The translations under genes and the position numbers were made by a program. The notes beneath the pieces were generated by a model. It made no database searches and was not told the DNA's origin. It worked only from the letters and a program-made list of their open reading frames with translations. 64,000 bases of DNA, taken from assembly GCF_013408245.1 (NCBI RefSeq), contig NZ_JACBYS010000001.1, positions 310,001 to 374,000 of the forward strand. Reading direction: 5' to 3'. The number at the start of each line of letters is the position of its first letter. The first letter of the stretch is position 1. Source of the stretch: Duganella sp. 1224 (GTDB lineage Bacteria; Pseudomonadota; Gammaproteobacteria; Burkholderiales; Burkholderiaceae_D). Below are positions 41,396-50,145 of this stretch, piece by piece.

Positions 41396-42306
41396 TTTGC
41401 TTCCTCCTTGATGCGTTGGGCCTCGGCCAGGGCTTCGGCTTCTTCATCCTTCGACACTTCGTTCGGACCCACGCGCGAGTAGTGGAACCAGCCGGCCAGC
41501 GCGGTCAGGGCGATGCCCGCCAGCGCCAGCGGCTTGGTCAGGCCCTTCCACAGGCCGACGGTGGCGCTGATGCTCGGATCCTGCTTCAGGCCGTGGTACA
41601 GCGACGGCTGATCGGCGTGGTGCAGCACGTACATCACGTGCGTGCCGCCGACGCCGGCCGGGTCGTACAGGCCGGCGTTCTGGAAACCGCGCGACTTCAG
41701 GTCCTCGATGCGTTCCTCGGCGTGCGTCTTCATGTCCTCCTTGGTGCCAAAGGTGATGGCGCCGGTCGGGCAGGTCTTGACGCAAGCCGGTTCCTGGCCG
41801 ACGGCCACGCGGTCCGAGCACAGCGTGCACTTGTAGGCGCGGCTGTCCTGCTTGGAGATGCGCGGCACGTCGAACGGGCAGCCGGCCACGCAGTAGCCGC
41901 AGCCAATGCAGTTTTCCTGGTGGAAGTCCACAATGCCGTTGGTGTACTGCACGATCGCGCCCGGCGAAGGGCAGGCCTTGAGGCAGCCCGGATCTTCGCA
42001 GTGCATGCAGCCGTCCTTGCGGATCAGCCATTCGAGGTCGCCCTTGGTGTTCTCGTATTCCGAGAAGCGCATGACGGTCCACGATTGCGGCGTCAGGTCC
42101 AATGGGTTGTCGTAGACGCCGGTGGTTTCACCCACCTCGTCGCGCAGATCGTTCCACTCCATGCAGGCGGTCTGGCAAGCCTTGCAGCCGATGCACTTGG
42201 AGACGTCGATCAGTTTGGCCACAGTGCCGGTCACCGGGGTGCGCGCCTGCGGCGGCGTCACCGTGGTGGCGGACATGCGTTTGATATCAAGCGATTGTAA
42301 TGACAT
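41392..42306 (-). CDS. fdxH: Formate dehydrogenase beta subunit (4x[4Fe-4S]), copy linked to the Sec enzyme
   Basis: A 304-residue ferredoxin-type subunit with the same four cluster motifs and C-terminal membrane helix as the other copy. The 15 differences are mostly at the N-terminus ([20 protein letters not shown]) and in the last third. It starts 18 bp after the Sec alpha stop, preceded by GGAGGAGATAAG, a strong ribosome site. It lies between fdnG (Sec) and fdnI. Confidence 0.95.
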   Translation of the reverse strand: MSLQSLDIKRMSATTVTPPQARTPVTGTVAKLIDVSKCIGCKACQTACMEWNDLRDEVGETTGVYDNPLDLTPQSWTVMRFSEYENTKGDLEWLIRKDGCMHCEDPGCLKACPSPGAIVQYTNGIVDFHQENCIGCGYCVAGCPFDVPRISKQDSRAYKCTLCSDRVAVGQEPACVKTCPTGAITFGTKEDMKTHAEERIEDLKSRGFQNAGLYDPAGVGGTHVMYVLHHADQPSLYHGLKQDPSISATVGLWKGLTKPLALAGIALTALAGWFHYSRVGPNEVSKDEEAEALAEAQRIKEEAK

Positions 42307-42324
42307 TTCTTATCTCCTCCGGCG

Positions 42325-45300
42325 TCAGGCTTTTTCCACTTTCACCAGGAACGATTTCGATTCCGGTGTCTGCGAATTGCCGTCACCCACGGTCGGTGTC
42401 AGCGTGTTGACCAGGTAGCCCGGTTTGGTGAGCCCCTTGAAGCCGAAGTTGATCGGCAGGCCGACGTGGTGCATCGGTTTGCCGTCGATGGTCAGTTGCT
42501 TGAGACGCTTGGTCACCACCGCCTTGGCGATGATGTAGCCGCGCTTGGACGACACCTTGACCCGGTCGCCATGCACCACGCCCACCTCCTTGGCCAGCGC
42601 GTCGCCGATTTCGACGAACTGCTCCGGCTGGATGATGGAGTTCAGGCGCGCGTGCTTGGTCCAGAAGTGGAAGTGCTCGGTCAGGCGGTAGCTGGTGGCC
42701 GCGTGCGGGAACTCGTCCTTCTTGCCCAGTTTCTTGCGGTCGTTCGGGAACATCCGGCCGGCCGGGTTGTTGAAGGCCTTCGGATTGTTCGGGTGCAGCG
42801 GGTTGTGCCCGATCGGCGACTCGAACGGCTCGTAGTGTTCCGGGAACGGACCCTCGGCCATCGCGTCACGCGAGAAGAAGCGTGCCACGCCCTCGGCCAG
42901 CATGATGAACGGGCCCATGCCGTTTTCCGGCGGTTCGTCCACCTTGTAGTCCGGCACGTCGGCGCCGCCCCAGGTGGCGCCGTTCCACGAGATCAGCTTG
43001 CGGCTCGCGTCCCACGGCTTGCCTTGCGGGTCGCACGAGGCGCGGTTGTACAGCACGCGGCGGTTGGCCGGCCAGGCCCACGCCCAGTTCAGCGTGTTGC
43101 CGATGCCGGTCGGGTCGCTGTTGTCGCGGCGGCCCATCTGGTTGCCGGCGGCGGTCCAGGAACCGGCGAAGATCCAGCAACCGCAGGCGGTGCTGCCGTC
43201 GTCCTTGAGCTGCGCGAAGCCGGCCAGCTGTTCATTCTTCTTCAGAATGACCTTGGTCGGATCCTTCGGATCGGTGATTTCCTTCAGCGCTTTACCGTTG
43301 AATTCCATCGCCAGCTCTTCCGGCGTCGGCGAGTGCGGCTGGGCGTAGTTCCAGGTCAGGTTGACGATCGGATCGGGGAACTTGCCGCCCTCGGTCTGGT
43401 ACGCCTTCTTCATGCGCAGGAAGATGCCCGACATGATTTCCAGGTCGCTGCGCGCCTGGCCTGGCGGCTCGGCGCCTTGCCAGTGCCACTGCAGCACGCG
43501 CGACGACGACACCAGCGAGCCGCGTTCTTCCGCGAAGCACGAGGTCGGCAGGTTGAACACCTCGGTCTGGATCGCGGCCGGGTCGACCTTGTGGAAGTCG
43601 CCGTGCGGTTTCCAGAATTCCGACGTTTCGGTCTGCAGCGGGTCCATGATGACCAGCCACTTCAGCTTGGACAGGCCGTCGGTGATCTTCTGCTTGTCCG
43701 GGCCGGAGGCCAGGATGTTGAAGCCCTGGCAGATGTAACCGGTCATCTTGCCCTGGTTCATCAGCTCGAAGGCCTGCATCATGTCGTACGGCTTGTCCAG
43801 CTTGGGCAAGTAGTCGAAGGCCCACTTGTTCTCTTCGGTCGCGTGGTCGCCCCACCACGACTTCATGAACGACACCAGGAACTTCTTCGAGTTGCTGTAG
43901 TAGCTCAGCTGGTTAGGACGCAGCGGCTTCAGCGCGCGCTTGGCCACGAACGCATCCCAGTCCTGCTCCGCCTCGCTAGGCAGGCTCAGGTAGCCCGGCA
44001 GCATATTGGTCAGCAGGCCGAGGTCGGTCAGACCCTGGATGTTGGAGTGACCGCGCAGCGCGTTCATGCCGCCGCCGGCGATCCCCATGTTACCCAGCAG
44101 CAGCTGCACCATGGCGCCGGTGCGCAGCGTTTCCGCGCCGGTCGAGTGCTGGGTCCAGCCCAGGGCGTACAGGATGGTGGCGGCACGGCCCGGCACGGCG
44201 GTCGAGGCCAGCGCTTCGGCCACCAGGTGGAACTTCTCTGGCGGCACGCCGCAGGCCTTCTCCACCATCTCTGGCGTGTAGCGCGCGTAGTGCTTCTTCA
44301 TCAGCTGGTACACGCAGCGCGGGTGCTGCAGCGTCGGGTCGACCTTGGCATAGCCGTCGTCGCCCATCTCGTAGTTCCAGCTGGTTTTGTCGGTGTACTT
44401 GTTCTTTTCGTCGTCCCAGCCCGAATACAGGCCATCGTTGAAGGCGAAATCTTCGCGCACGATGAACGGCATGTCCGTGTAGTTGCGGACGTATTCGTGT
44501 TGGATCTTATCGTTGGTGAGCAGGTAGTTGATGATACCGCCCAGGAAAACGATGTCCGCACCGGTACGGGTAGGGACGTAATGGTCCGCCACCGAAGCGG
44601 TTCGGGTAAAGCGCGGATCGACCACGATCAGCTTGGCGCCGCGATGCGCTTTCGCTTCCGTGACCCATTTAAAGCCGCAAGGGTGTGCTTCTGCTGCGTT
44701 GCCGCCCATGACCAGGATGACATCAGCATTCTTGATGTCGACCCAGTGATTCGTCATCGCACCACGTCCAAATGTCGAGGCAAGACCTGCCACCGTTGGA
44801 CCGTGTCAAACACGTGCTTGGTTGTCGAATGGGAGCATGCCGGTGGCACGCATCGTTTTATGGGTTAAATAGCCGACTTCGTTGCTGGCCGCCGAGGCGC
44901 ACAGCATGCCGGTGGTAGTCCAGCGGTTGACGGTTTTGCCGTCTTCGGTCTTTTCGACGAAGTTGGCGTCGCGGTCAGCCTTCATCAGTTTGGCGATGCG
45001 GTTGAGCGCCTCATCCCACGACATCGGGCTCCATTCGGTCGCCCCGGGGGCGCGGTACTGCGGCGCCAGCAAGCGGTTCGGCGAGTGGATGAAGTCGATC
45101 AGCGAAGCGCCTTTCGGGCACAGCGTGCCGCGGTTGACCGGGTGGTCGGCGTCGCCTTCAATGTGGATGATGCTGGCGGTGGCGTTCTTGGCGCCGTCGC
45201 CCAGGCCGTACATCAGGATGCCGCAACCGACGGAGCAGTAAGGGCAGGTGTTGCGGGTTTCGGTACTGCGCGACAGCTTGTACTGCCGGACTTCGGCCAG

Positions 45301-45396
45301 GGCCGTTGCCGGCGCAAAGCCGAGTAGCGCAATGCTCGAACCCGCGATGGTCGCGCCGGTTACCCGAAGGAACTGGCGTCTCGACATCTGGTTCAT
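42325..45396 (-). CDS. fdnG: Formate dehydrogenase-N alpha subunit, selenoprotein (in-frame TGA = Sec197)
   Basis: A 1023-residue selenoprotein read through TGA at 44806-44808 (complement). The two halves join as NQARV-U-HGPTVAGLASTFGRG, exactly the E. coli FdnG active-site context where Sec is residue 196. Start ATG 45396 has AGAGAGG upstream and gives [14 protein letters not shown], a twin-arginine signal; the [4Fe-4S] motif is [15 protein letters not shown] hairpin follows the TGA. It is not a pseudogene: both sides are intact, and selA, selB and selC lie downstream. Simple gene callers would split or truncate it. Confidence 0.96.
44768..44799 (-). promoter_or_regulatory. Bacterial SECIS element in fdnG (Sec)
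   Basis: On the mRNA, 6 bases after the UGA, CCAA pairs with UUGG (44796-44799 with 44768-44771) enclosing an upper stem GGCA/UGCC (44788-44791 with 44779-44782) capped by the loop GGUCU. The loop sequence and the distance from the UGA match the E. coli fdhF/fdnG hairpins that bind SelB. The hairpin is embedded in the coding sequence (HGPTVAGLASTFG). The Cys paralog has GCGGCGCTGC here and lacks the GGTCT loop. Confidence 0.88.
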
Positions 45397-45533
45397 GGAA
45401 TACCTCTCTAGTTTGTCTAATGACCACACCAGTTTATCATTCCACAGGGCACTACCGCGAGTGCTGTTTTGTATTAATTGTTGCTATCTTATGGGAGGCG
45501 CCTTTTGGTATAGCTGAATTGATAATTTTTATG
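45397..45533 (-). promoter_or_regulatory. A+T-rich upstream region of the formate dehydrogenase cluster
   Basis: A 137-bp gap between the phosphatase stop and the fdnG (Sec) start, clearly richer in A+T than its surroundings (for example GTATTAATTGTTGCTATC and GATAATTTTTATG on the plus strand). This is the only sizeable gap ahead of the ten-gene minus-strand run, so the main fdh promoter should be here. I cannot assign a specific sigma-54, FNR or NarL site with confidence. Confidence 0.45.
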
Positions 45534-46985
45534 TTATCTGTAACAACGTTTCAACTGGGCGTAGTCATAGAAGTAGCGGCTGCCGGCCACGCGGGCGCCG
45601 TCGCAGGCCGGCTTGAACGCGGTTTCGCGCTCGTTGTACAGCATGCGCACCAGCGTGCCGCCGGCGGCGTTTTGATACAGCTCCCACTGGATATTGGCCG
45701 CCATCGGCGCGACCTGGTCGCCGCGCCAGGGGTTGTTATCGTAACTATAAGTCGCCGCGCGCGGCAACTGTTCCGCCATGCCGCTCAGGCCAAGGGCGCT
45801 GGCGAAGGGGATGATGATTTCGGCGTGCGCGAAGCGCAGCTTGGCCAGGTGCGCGCGGCCGCCGGCGGCGATGGCGTCCGCCTCGGCGAAGAAATCGTCC
45901 AGCAGCGGAGCGGCCATGCGCCAGGTGACGTCGCCGTTCTCGCCGATGGCGGGACCTTTTTCATAGAACGCGACCGCGTCCTCGGCCTCCGCATACACGC
46001 GCGCCTGCGCCGTCTCGATGTAGCGGGTGAAGTCGGCATGCAATTCGGCCCGCATGTCGGCCGCGGCGGCGTACATGTCAAACAGCGCCAGCGCGGCGTC
46101 GATGGCGCTGGCGATGCGGGTCTCGCCGTCGCCGGTGAGACGGGCAGTGAACTGGCCGTCCGCGCTGGTGTAAGTGCGGCTGCCGGTGTTGGCGGCGCTG
46201 ACGCGGCCCTGGTCCAGCGCGGCGATGAAGTCAGGCGTGAACAGCCCGCCGAGCGTCGCCAGCGCGGCGGCATGCAGCCGCGGCGCGGCGTGGATGGCGG
46301 CCTTGCGGGCTGTCAGCTCGCCGCTCTTGTTCCACTGCTGGTAGGCCAGCGTGGCCGGCGGCACTTGCGCATCCTGGCTGGCGTTCAGTTTGTGGAAGTA
46401 CAGCGTGGGGCGGTCGATGGCGGTGTCGAACAGCGGCGCCAGGCCTGGCTGCCGGGCGATCAGCGAACGGCTGAAGAACCAGGCGCTGTCCGCCGCCCGG
46501 TCCTTGCCGGAACTGCGCACCACGATGCGGCGCCGCTGCGTCTCGGCGTCGCGGAACAGCGCTGGCAGGCGGCCGATCATGCGCTGCGCCAGGCCGGTAT
46601 GCTCGTCCACGCCCTGCAGGGTTTCGTTGCCGTAGCCTGGCTTGCCGATGCCCTCCACGCCATAGCCGAGCAGCGCGTTGGCCTTCATCATCGCCTCCAG
46701 GTCGGCGCCCAGCCGCTGCCCGAGCGGCGACAGCGCGTCCCGCTGGCGCGCCAGCTGCCACAGGTTGTACAGCGCCAGATCCGTCTTGAAGCTGCTCAGG
46801 CCCCGCGAGCCGTGGCGCGCCAGCATTTGCACGTACACCGCCGTGTAGCCGGCGGGCGCCGCCTCATAACTGGCGCTGGCCTGTTGCGGCGCGTAGGGCG
46901 TCTTGGTCTGATAAAACGGCTCGCCGCGGGCGTGCGACAACAGCAGGGACAACGCGGCGCCGGCCGCAAGACGGAGTGGTTTCAT
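45534..46985 (-). CDS. Secreted histidine-type phosphatase, MINPP-like (probable phytase)
   Basis: A 483-residue exported branch-2 histidine phosphatase. The signal peptide is about 1-21 (LLLSHARGE). The catalytic motif is R57-H58-G59-S60-R61 (LARHGSRGLSS), and the proton-donor motif is HAE with H387 (RFAHAEIIIPF). HAE rather than HD places it with the MINPP group, which dephosphorylates inositol hexakisphosphate (phytate). The last residues KRCYR with C-terminal cysteines suggest a disulfide. It follows the TonB receptor gene after 3 bp, so uptake and hydrolysis are co-expressed. Confidence 0.85.
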   Translation of the reverse strand: MKPLRLAAGAALSLLLSHARGEPFYQTKTPYAPQQASASYEAAPAGYTAVYVQMLARHGSRGLSSFKTDLALYNLWQLARQRDALSPLGQRLGADLEAMMKANALLGYGVEGIGKPGYGNETLQGVDEHTGLAQRMIGRLPALFRDAETQRRRIVVRSSGKDRAADSAWFFSRSLIARQPGLAPLFDTAIDRPTLYFHKLNASQDAQVPPATLAYQQWNKSGELTARKAAIHAAPRLHAAALATLGGLFTPDFIAALDQGRVSAANTGSRTYTSADGQFTARLTGDGETRIASAIDAALALFDMYAAAADMRAELHADFTRYIETAQARVYAEAEDAVAFYEKGPAIGENGDVTWRMAAPLLDDFFAEADAIAAGGRAHLAKLRFAHAEIIIPFASALGLSGMAEQLPRAATYSYDNNPWRGDQVAPMAANIQWELYQNAAGGTLVRMLYNERETAFKPACDGARVAGSRYFYDYAQLKRCYR

Positions 46986-46988
46986 ACC

Positions 46989-49091
46989 TTAGAAGTCTAC
47001 GCGAACATTGACGCTGGCGGTGCGCGGCGCGCCGATGTTCAGGTAGCCTTCCTGGTAGTACGTCCAGTATTTGCGGTTGGCGATGTTGGAGATATTCGCG
47101 CGCACGCTGATCATCTTGCCGAAGTAGCGGTGACGGTAGTTGAAGCCCGCGTCGAACAGCGTGTAGGCGGGCAGCGTGTTGATATTGCCGGCGTCCACCG
47201 GCAGTTCGCCCAGGTACTGCGAGCCGGCGTGCAGCGCCAGGCCAGGCAGCACCTCGCGCCAGGTCGCCTGAATCGACGCCTGGCGGCGCGGCGCGCCCAC
47301 CGCGCGCTTGCCGCTGTAGCCCGGCGCGGCGTCTTCCAGCGTCGCATCCAGCAGCATGATGCCGCCTTCGATCGACACGTTCTTCGCCGCCTGCACCACG
47401 CTGTTCAGTTCCAGGCCGTTGTACTTGGACTGGCCATCCGCCACGTAGACGTTGGCGGCATTGGTGTACTGCGCGCCGCGCTCGATGTGGAACAGGGCGG
47501 CGGTGGCGTTCCACCTACTGCGCTCGGTCTTCAGGCCGGCTTCCGTCTGCTTGCTCTTGATCGGGGCGAAGGTCTGATTGGCGTTGACGGTGGAGGTGGG
47601 GGCGTTTGCCGCCTGCTCCAGCGCCTCGACGTAGCTGGCGTACAGCGTGGTGTCGGCGGCCGGCTTGAACATCAGCGCCACGGTCGGCGTGGTCTTGTTG
47701 GCCGGGTAGCTGGCGGTCAGCGCGCCCTTGGTCGAATAGGCGTTGTCGGTGAAGCGCGTGTAGCGCGCGCCGGCCACCAGCTTCCACTGGTCATTGAAGG
47801 TCAGCGTATCGCTGGCGAACAGCGCCTCCTGGCGCGTGGCTTCGTCGCGGTAAGTGCCGCCGCTGTAGTTGACGGTGGCCGCGCTGTAGATGGTTGGCGC
47901 GTACAGGTTGCCGGTGCCGATCTTCACTTTTGGCGTGACCACCGACGAGGTGGACGCGAGGTTCTGCGACATCAGGCCCAGGACCACCTCGTGGCCCATG
48001 CCGGCCACATCGAACTGGCCGTTGACGGTGGCCTGCACCTGATCGAAGTGGTAGGCGTGCAGTTCCGAGGTGATGCGGTCGTAGTAGTTGGCCTTGTTGT
48101 CGGTGATGTAGTACTGGTCCTTCTTGTACACGCGGGTGGAGTCCGAGGTGCGGTAGGAGGCGTTGGCGGTCCAGTTGGGCGCCAGGCGGTACTCGATGCC
48201 GGTGGTGGCCAGCGTGTATTCAACGTCGCTGCCGGCACCGATGCTATTCAGCTTGGCGTCGCCGTCGAGTGGCTCGGGGATCTTGAAGCCTTGCAGGATG
48301 ATGTCCGTGCCGCCCACGGTGTGGCGGCGCTGGTAGATCGCGTCGTAGGTCAGGGCCAGGTCCCTGGTCACGCGCCATTCCAGATTCAGGCCGGCGGCAT
48401 TGCGTTTGAGCGAGCCGCTTTCCTGTTTGACGTCGCCGTCCTCGTGCACCAGGTTCAGGCGGTAGCCGAAGCTGTCGTCTTCGCCCAGGCGGCCGCCGGT
48501 GTCGATATGTTCCTTGATCGCGCCGCCCTCCTGGTAGCCCAGCGCCGCGCTGAAGGTTTTGGCGGTGGTCGGGCGCTTGGTCACGTAGTTGATGATGCCG
48601 CCCGGCGAACCGAAGCCGTACATGTAGCCGGTCAGGCCTTTCAGCGCCTCCACGCTTTCAAACATTTCCAGCGGCATCTCGGTGCCGCGGTTGATGTTGG
48701 CCAGGCCGTTGACCTTGTAGCCGTTCAGGTCATCGAGGCGCAGGCCGCGCATCTGGATGGTGGCGGGGTGGGTGGAGATGGGCGGCGAGATCGCGGTGAC
48801 GGAGGCGTCGTACTTCAGCACTTCGGAAATGCTGGTGGCCAGGCGGTCCTCGATTTCATCGCTGGAGACGGCCTTGGTGGAGAAAGGCGTATCCAGTTCC
48901 GACTTTCGGCCCAGCGCGCCGGCGCTCACGGCATCGCCGAGCTTTTTCTTCTCGACGGTGGCTTTGACTTCGACCGTGGACAGCGCGCCACCGGCGTCTT
49001 CCGCCATGGCGGAGAAGTGGAGGGCGCACAGGCCGGCAGCGGCCAGGGCGAGATGCAGGCGGGATGGGGTGCAAGGGTTTTTCGATGACAT
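46989..49091 (-). CDS. TonB-dependent outer-membrane receptor (siderophore-receptor type)
   Basis: A 700-residue receptor with signal peptide about 1-30 (FSAMAED). An early STVEVKATVEKKK segment resembles a TonB box, the plug domain follows (STHPATIQMRGLRLDDLNGYKVNG, SPGGIINYVTKRP), then a 22-strand barrel ending SVNVRVDF with C-terminal Phe. By sequence it resembles siderophore receptors, but the phosphatase gene 3 bp downstream suggests a phytate-, metal-phytate- or phosphate-linked ligand. No FecR/FecI regulators are adjacent. Confidence 0.88.
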   Translation of the reverse strand: MSSKNPCTPSRLHLALAAAGLCALHFSAMAEDAGGALSTVEVKATVEKKKLGDAVSAGALGRKSELDTPFSTKAVSSDEIEDRLATSISEVLKYDASVTAISPPISTHPATIQMRGLRLDDLNGYKVNGLANINRGTEMPLEMFESVEALKGLTGYMYGFGSPGGIINYVTKRPTTAKTFSAALGYQEGGAIKEHIDTGGRLGEDDSFGYRLNLVHEDGDVKQESGSLKRNAAGLNLEWRVTRDLALTYDAIYQRRHTVGGTDIILQGFKIPEPLDGDAKLNSIGAGSDVEYTLATTGIEYRLAPNWTANASYRTSDSTRVYKKDQYYITDNKANYYDRITSELHAYHFDQVQATVNGQFDVAGMGHEVVLGLMSQNLASTSSVVTPKVKIGTGNLYAPTIYSAATVNYSGGTYRDEATRQEALFASDTLTFNDQWKLVAGARYTRFTDNAYSTKGALTASYPANKTTPTVALMFKPAADTTLYASYVEALEQAANAPTSTVNANQTFAPIKSKQTEAGLKTERSRWNATAALFHIERGAQYTNAANVYVADGQSKYNGLELNSVVQAAKNVSIEGGIMLLDATLEDAAPGYSGKRAVGAPRRQASIQATWREVLPGLALHAGSQYLGELPVDAGNINTLPAYTLFDAGFNYRHRYFGKMISVRANISNIANRKYWTYYQEGYLNIGAPRTASVNVRVDF

Positions 49092-49158
49092 GGGAAGGGG
49101 ATCTGGGGGTAAAAGCCCGTTATCCTATTGACCATCTGTGACCTCCTCATGACATCAC

Positions 49159-49221
49159 CCCAAAACGAAAGGGTCTGACCCCGTACGGGGTCAGACCCTG
49201 GCCGCAGCGGTGTGCGGGTTT
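49159..49221. repeat. 63-bp interspersed repeat containing the palindrome (copy 3 of 4)
   Basis: An exact inverted copy of the 63-bp unit at 15047-15109, about 34 kb away, with the 30-bp palindrome at 49170-49199. It stands between the start of the receptor gene and the 3' end of the sugar kinase gene (both minus strand), so it may also separate the two transcription units. Confidence 0.85.
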
Positions 49222-49241
49222 CCGGGGTGCCGCCGGCAGCA

Positions 49242-50144
49242 CTACAACAGCGCTTCGATATCCTTCAGCGACGGGGAGGCAGCACCCCGCGATAGGCATG
49301 CTGCAGCGCCAGCGGCCACGCAGAAACGCAAATGCTGCAGCGGCTCCGCCTGCGGACGATGCATCATGCTCCACGCCAGCGCGGCGATGCTGGCATCCCC
49401 CGCGCCAACCGTATCCACCACCTCGATCTTCGGCGCCGGCAGCGACCACGCCGCGTCGCCCACGTGCAGCGAAGCGCCGGCAGCGCCCTTGGTGTACAGA
49501 TAGGTGGCCGACGGATTCCATCCGCGCAGCGTGGCAAACGCACCGTCAATGTCGCGGGTCCGGAACAAGCCCTCCAGATCCTCCTCCGACACCTTGACCA
49601 CGTCCGCCAACGCCGTCATGCGCCGCAGCGTGGCGTCATACCGCTCATCCATCAGCAGCCGGTAATTGGGATCGTAGCTGATGCGCACCCCGCCCGCCTT
49701 CAACTGCTCCGCCAGCGCCACCAGCTTGCCGGCCAGCGGCGCGCGCGCCAGGCTGATGCCGCCAAAATGCGCCCACTGGCAATGCACCCGCCAGCCCTGC
49801 GGCAGCAGATCGGCGTCGAAATGTAAATCCGCGCTATCGTCGCCAACAAAGAAGTACGCCGGCGGATCGGTGCGATGCACGATGGCCAGCAGCGGTGAGC
49901 GCGCGTGCCGCTGCAGGAAGCGTACATCCAGCCGCGCCGCCTCGCTGGCGCGCCACAGCGCATCGCCGAACACGTCCTGGCTGATGGCGCCGGCGAACGC
50001 GGTCGGCACCTCCAGCTTCGCCATCGCCCGCGCCACGTTCCAGGTCGAGCCGCCCACCTGGCCCAGCCAGTGCTGCTGCGCCGCGTCCTGCACGATCATA
50101 TCGGTGAGCGCCTCGCCGGCTGCCACGAACAGGGGAAAATCCAT
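49242..50144 (-). CDS. PfkB-family carbohydrate kinase (probable fructokinase)
   Basis: A 300-residue ribokinase-fold kinase: N-terminal GEALTDMI, QVGGSTWNVARAMAKLEVPTAFAGAIS, and C-terminal VVDTVGAGDASIAALAW with the catalytic Asp. PfkB fructokinases share the GGSxxNVA and DTVGAGD patterns. The AGE isomerase gene ends 1 bp before its start, so the pair is translationally linked. If the isomerase makes fructose from mannose, this kinase would make fructose 6-phosphate for glycolysis. Confidence 0.85.
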   Translation of the reverse strand: MDFPLFVAAGEALTDMIVQDAAQQHWLGQVGGSTWNVARAMAKLEVPTAFAGAISQDVFGDALWRASEAARLDVRFLQRHARSPLLAIVHRTDPPAYFFVGDDSADLHFDADLLPQGWRVHCQWAHFGGISLARAPLAGKLVALAEQLKAGGVRISYDPNYRLLMDERYDATLRRMTALADVVKVSEEDLEGLFRTRDIDGAFATLRGWNPSATYLYTKGAAGASLHVGDAAWSLPAPKIEVVDTVGAGDASIAALAWSMMHRPQAEPLQHLRFCVAAGAAACLSRGAASPSLKDIEALL

Positions 50145-50145
50145 C

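Noticed and set aside
44806..45429. A short separate gene or pseudogene ending at the TGA in fdnG
   Set aside because: The TGA is the Sec codon: context, SECIS hairpin, intact downstream frame and the nearby selA/selB/selC all support readthrough.
45306..49088. A 1260-codon plus-strand open frame opposite the phosphatase and receptor genes
   Set aside because: It is the antisense of two well-supported minus-strand genes. Its composition (His/Arg/Gly/Gln/Val-rich, no domain) is the usual mirror of high-GC coding sequence.
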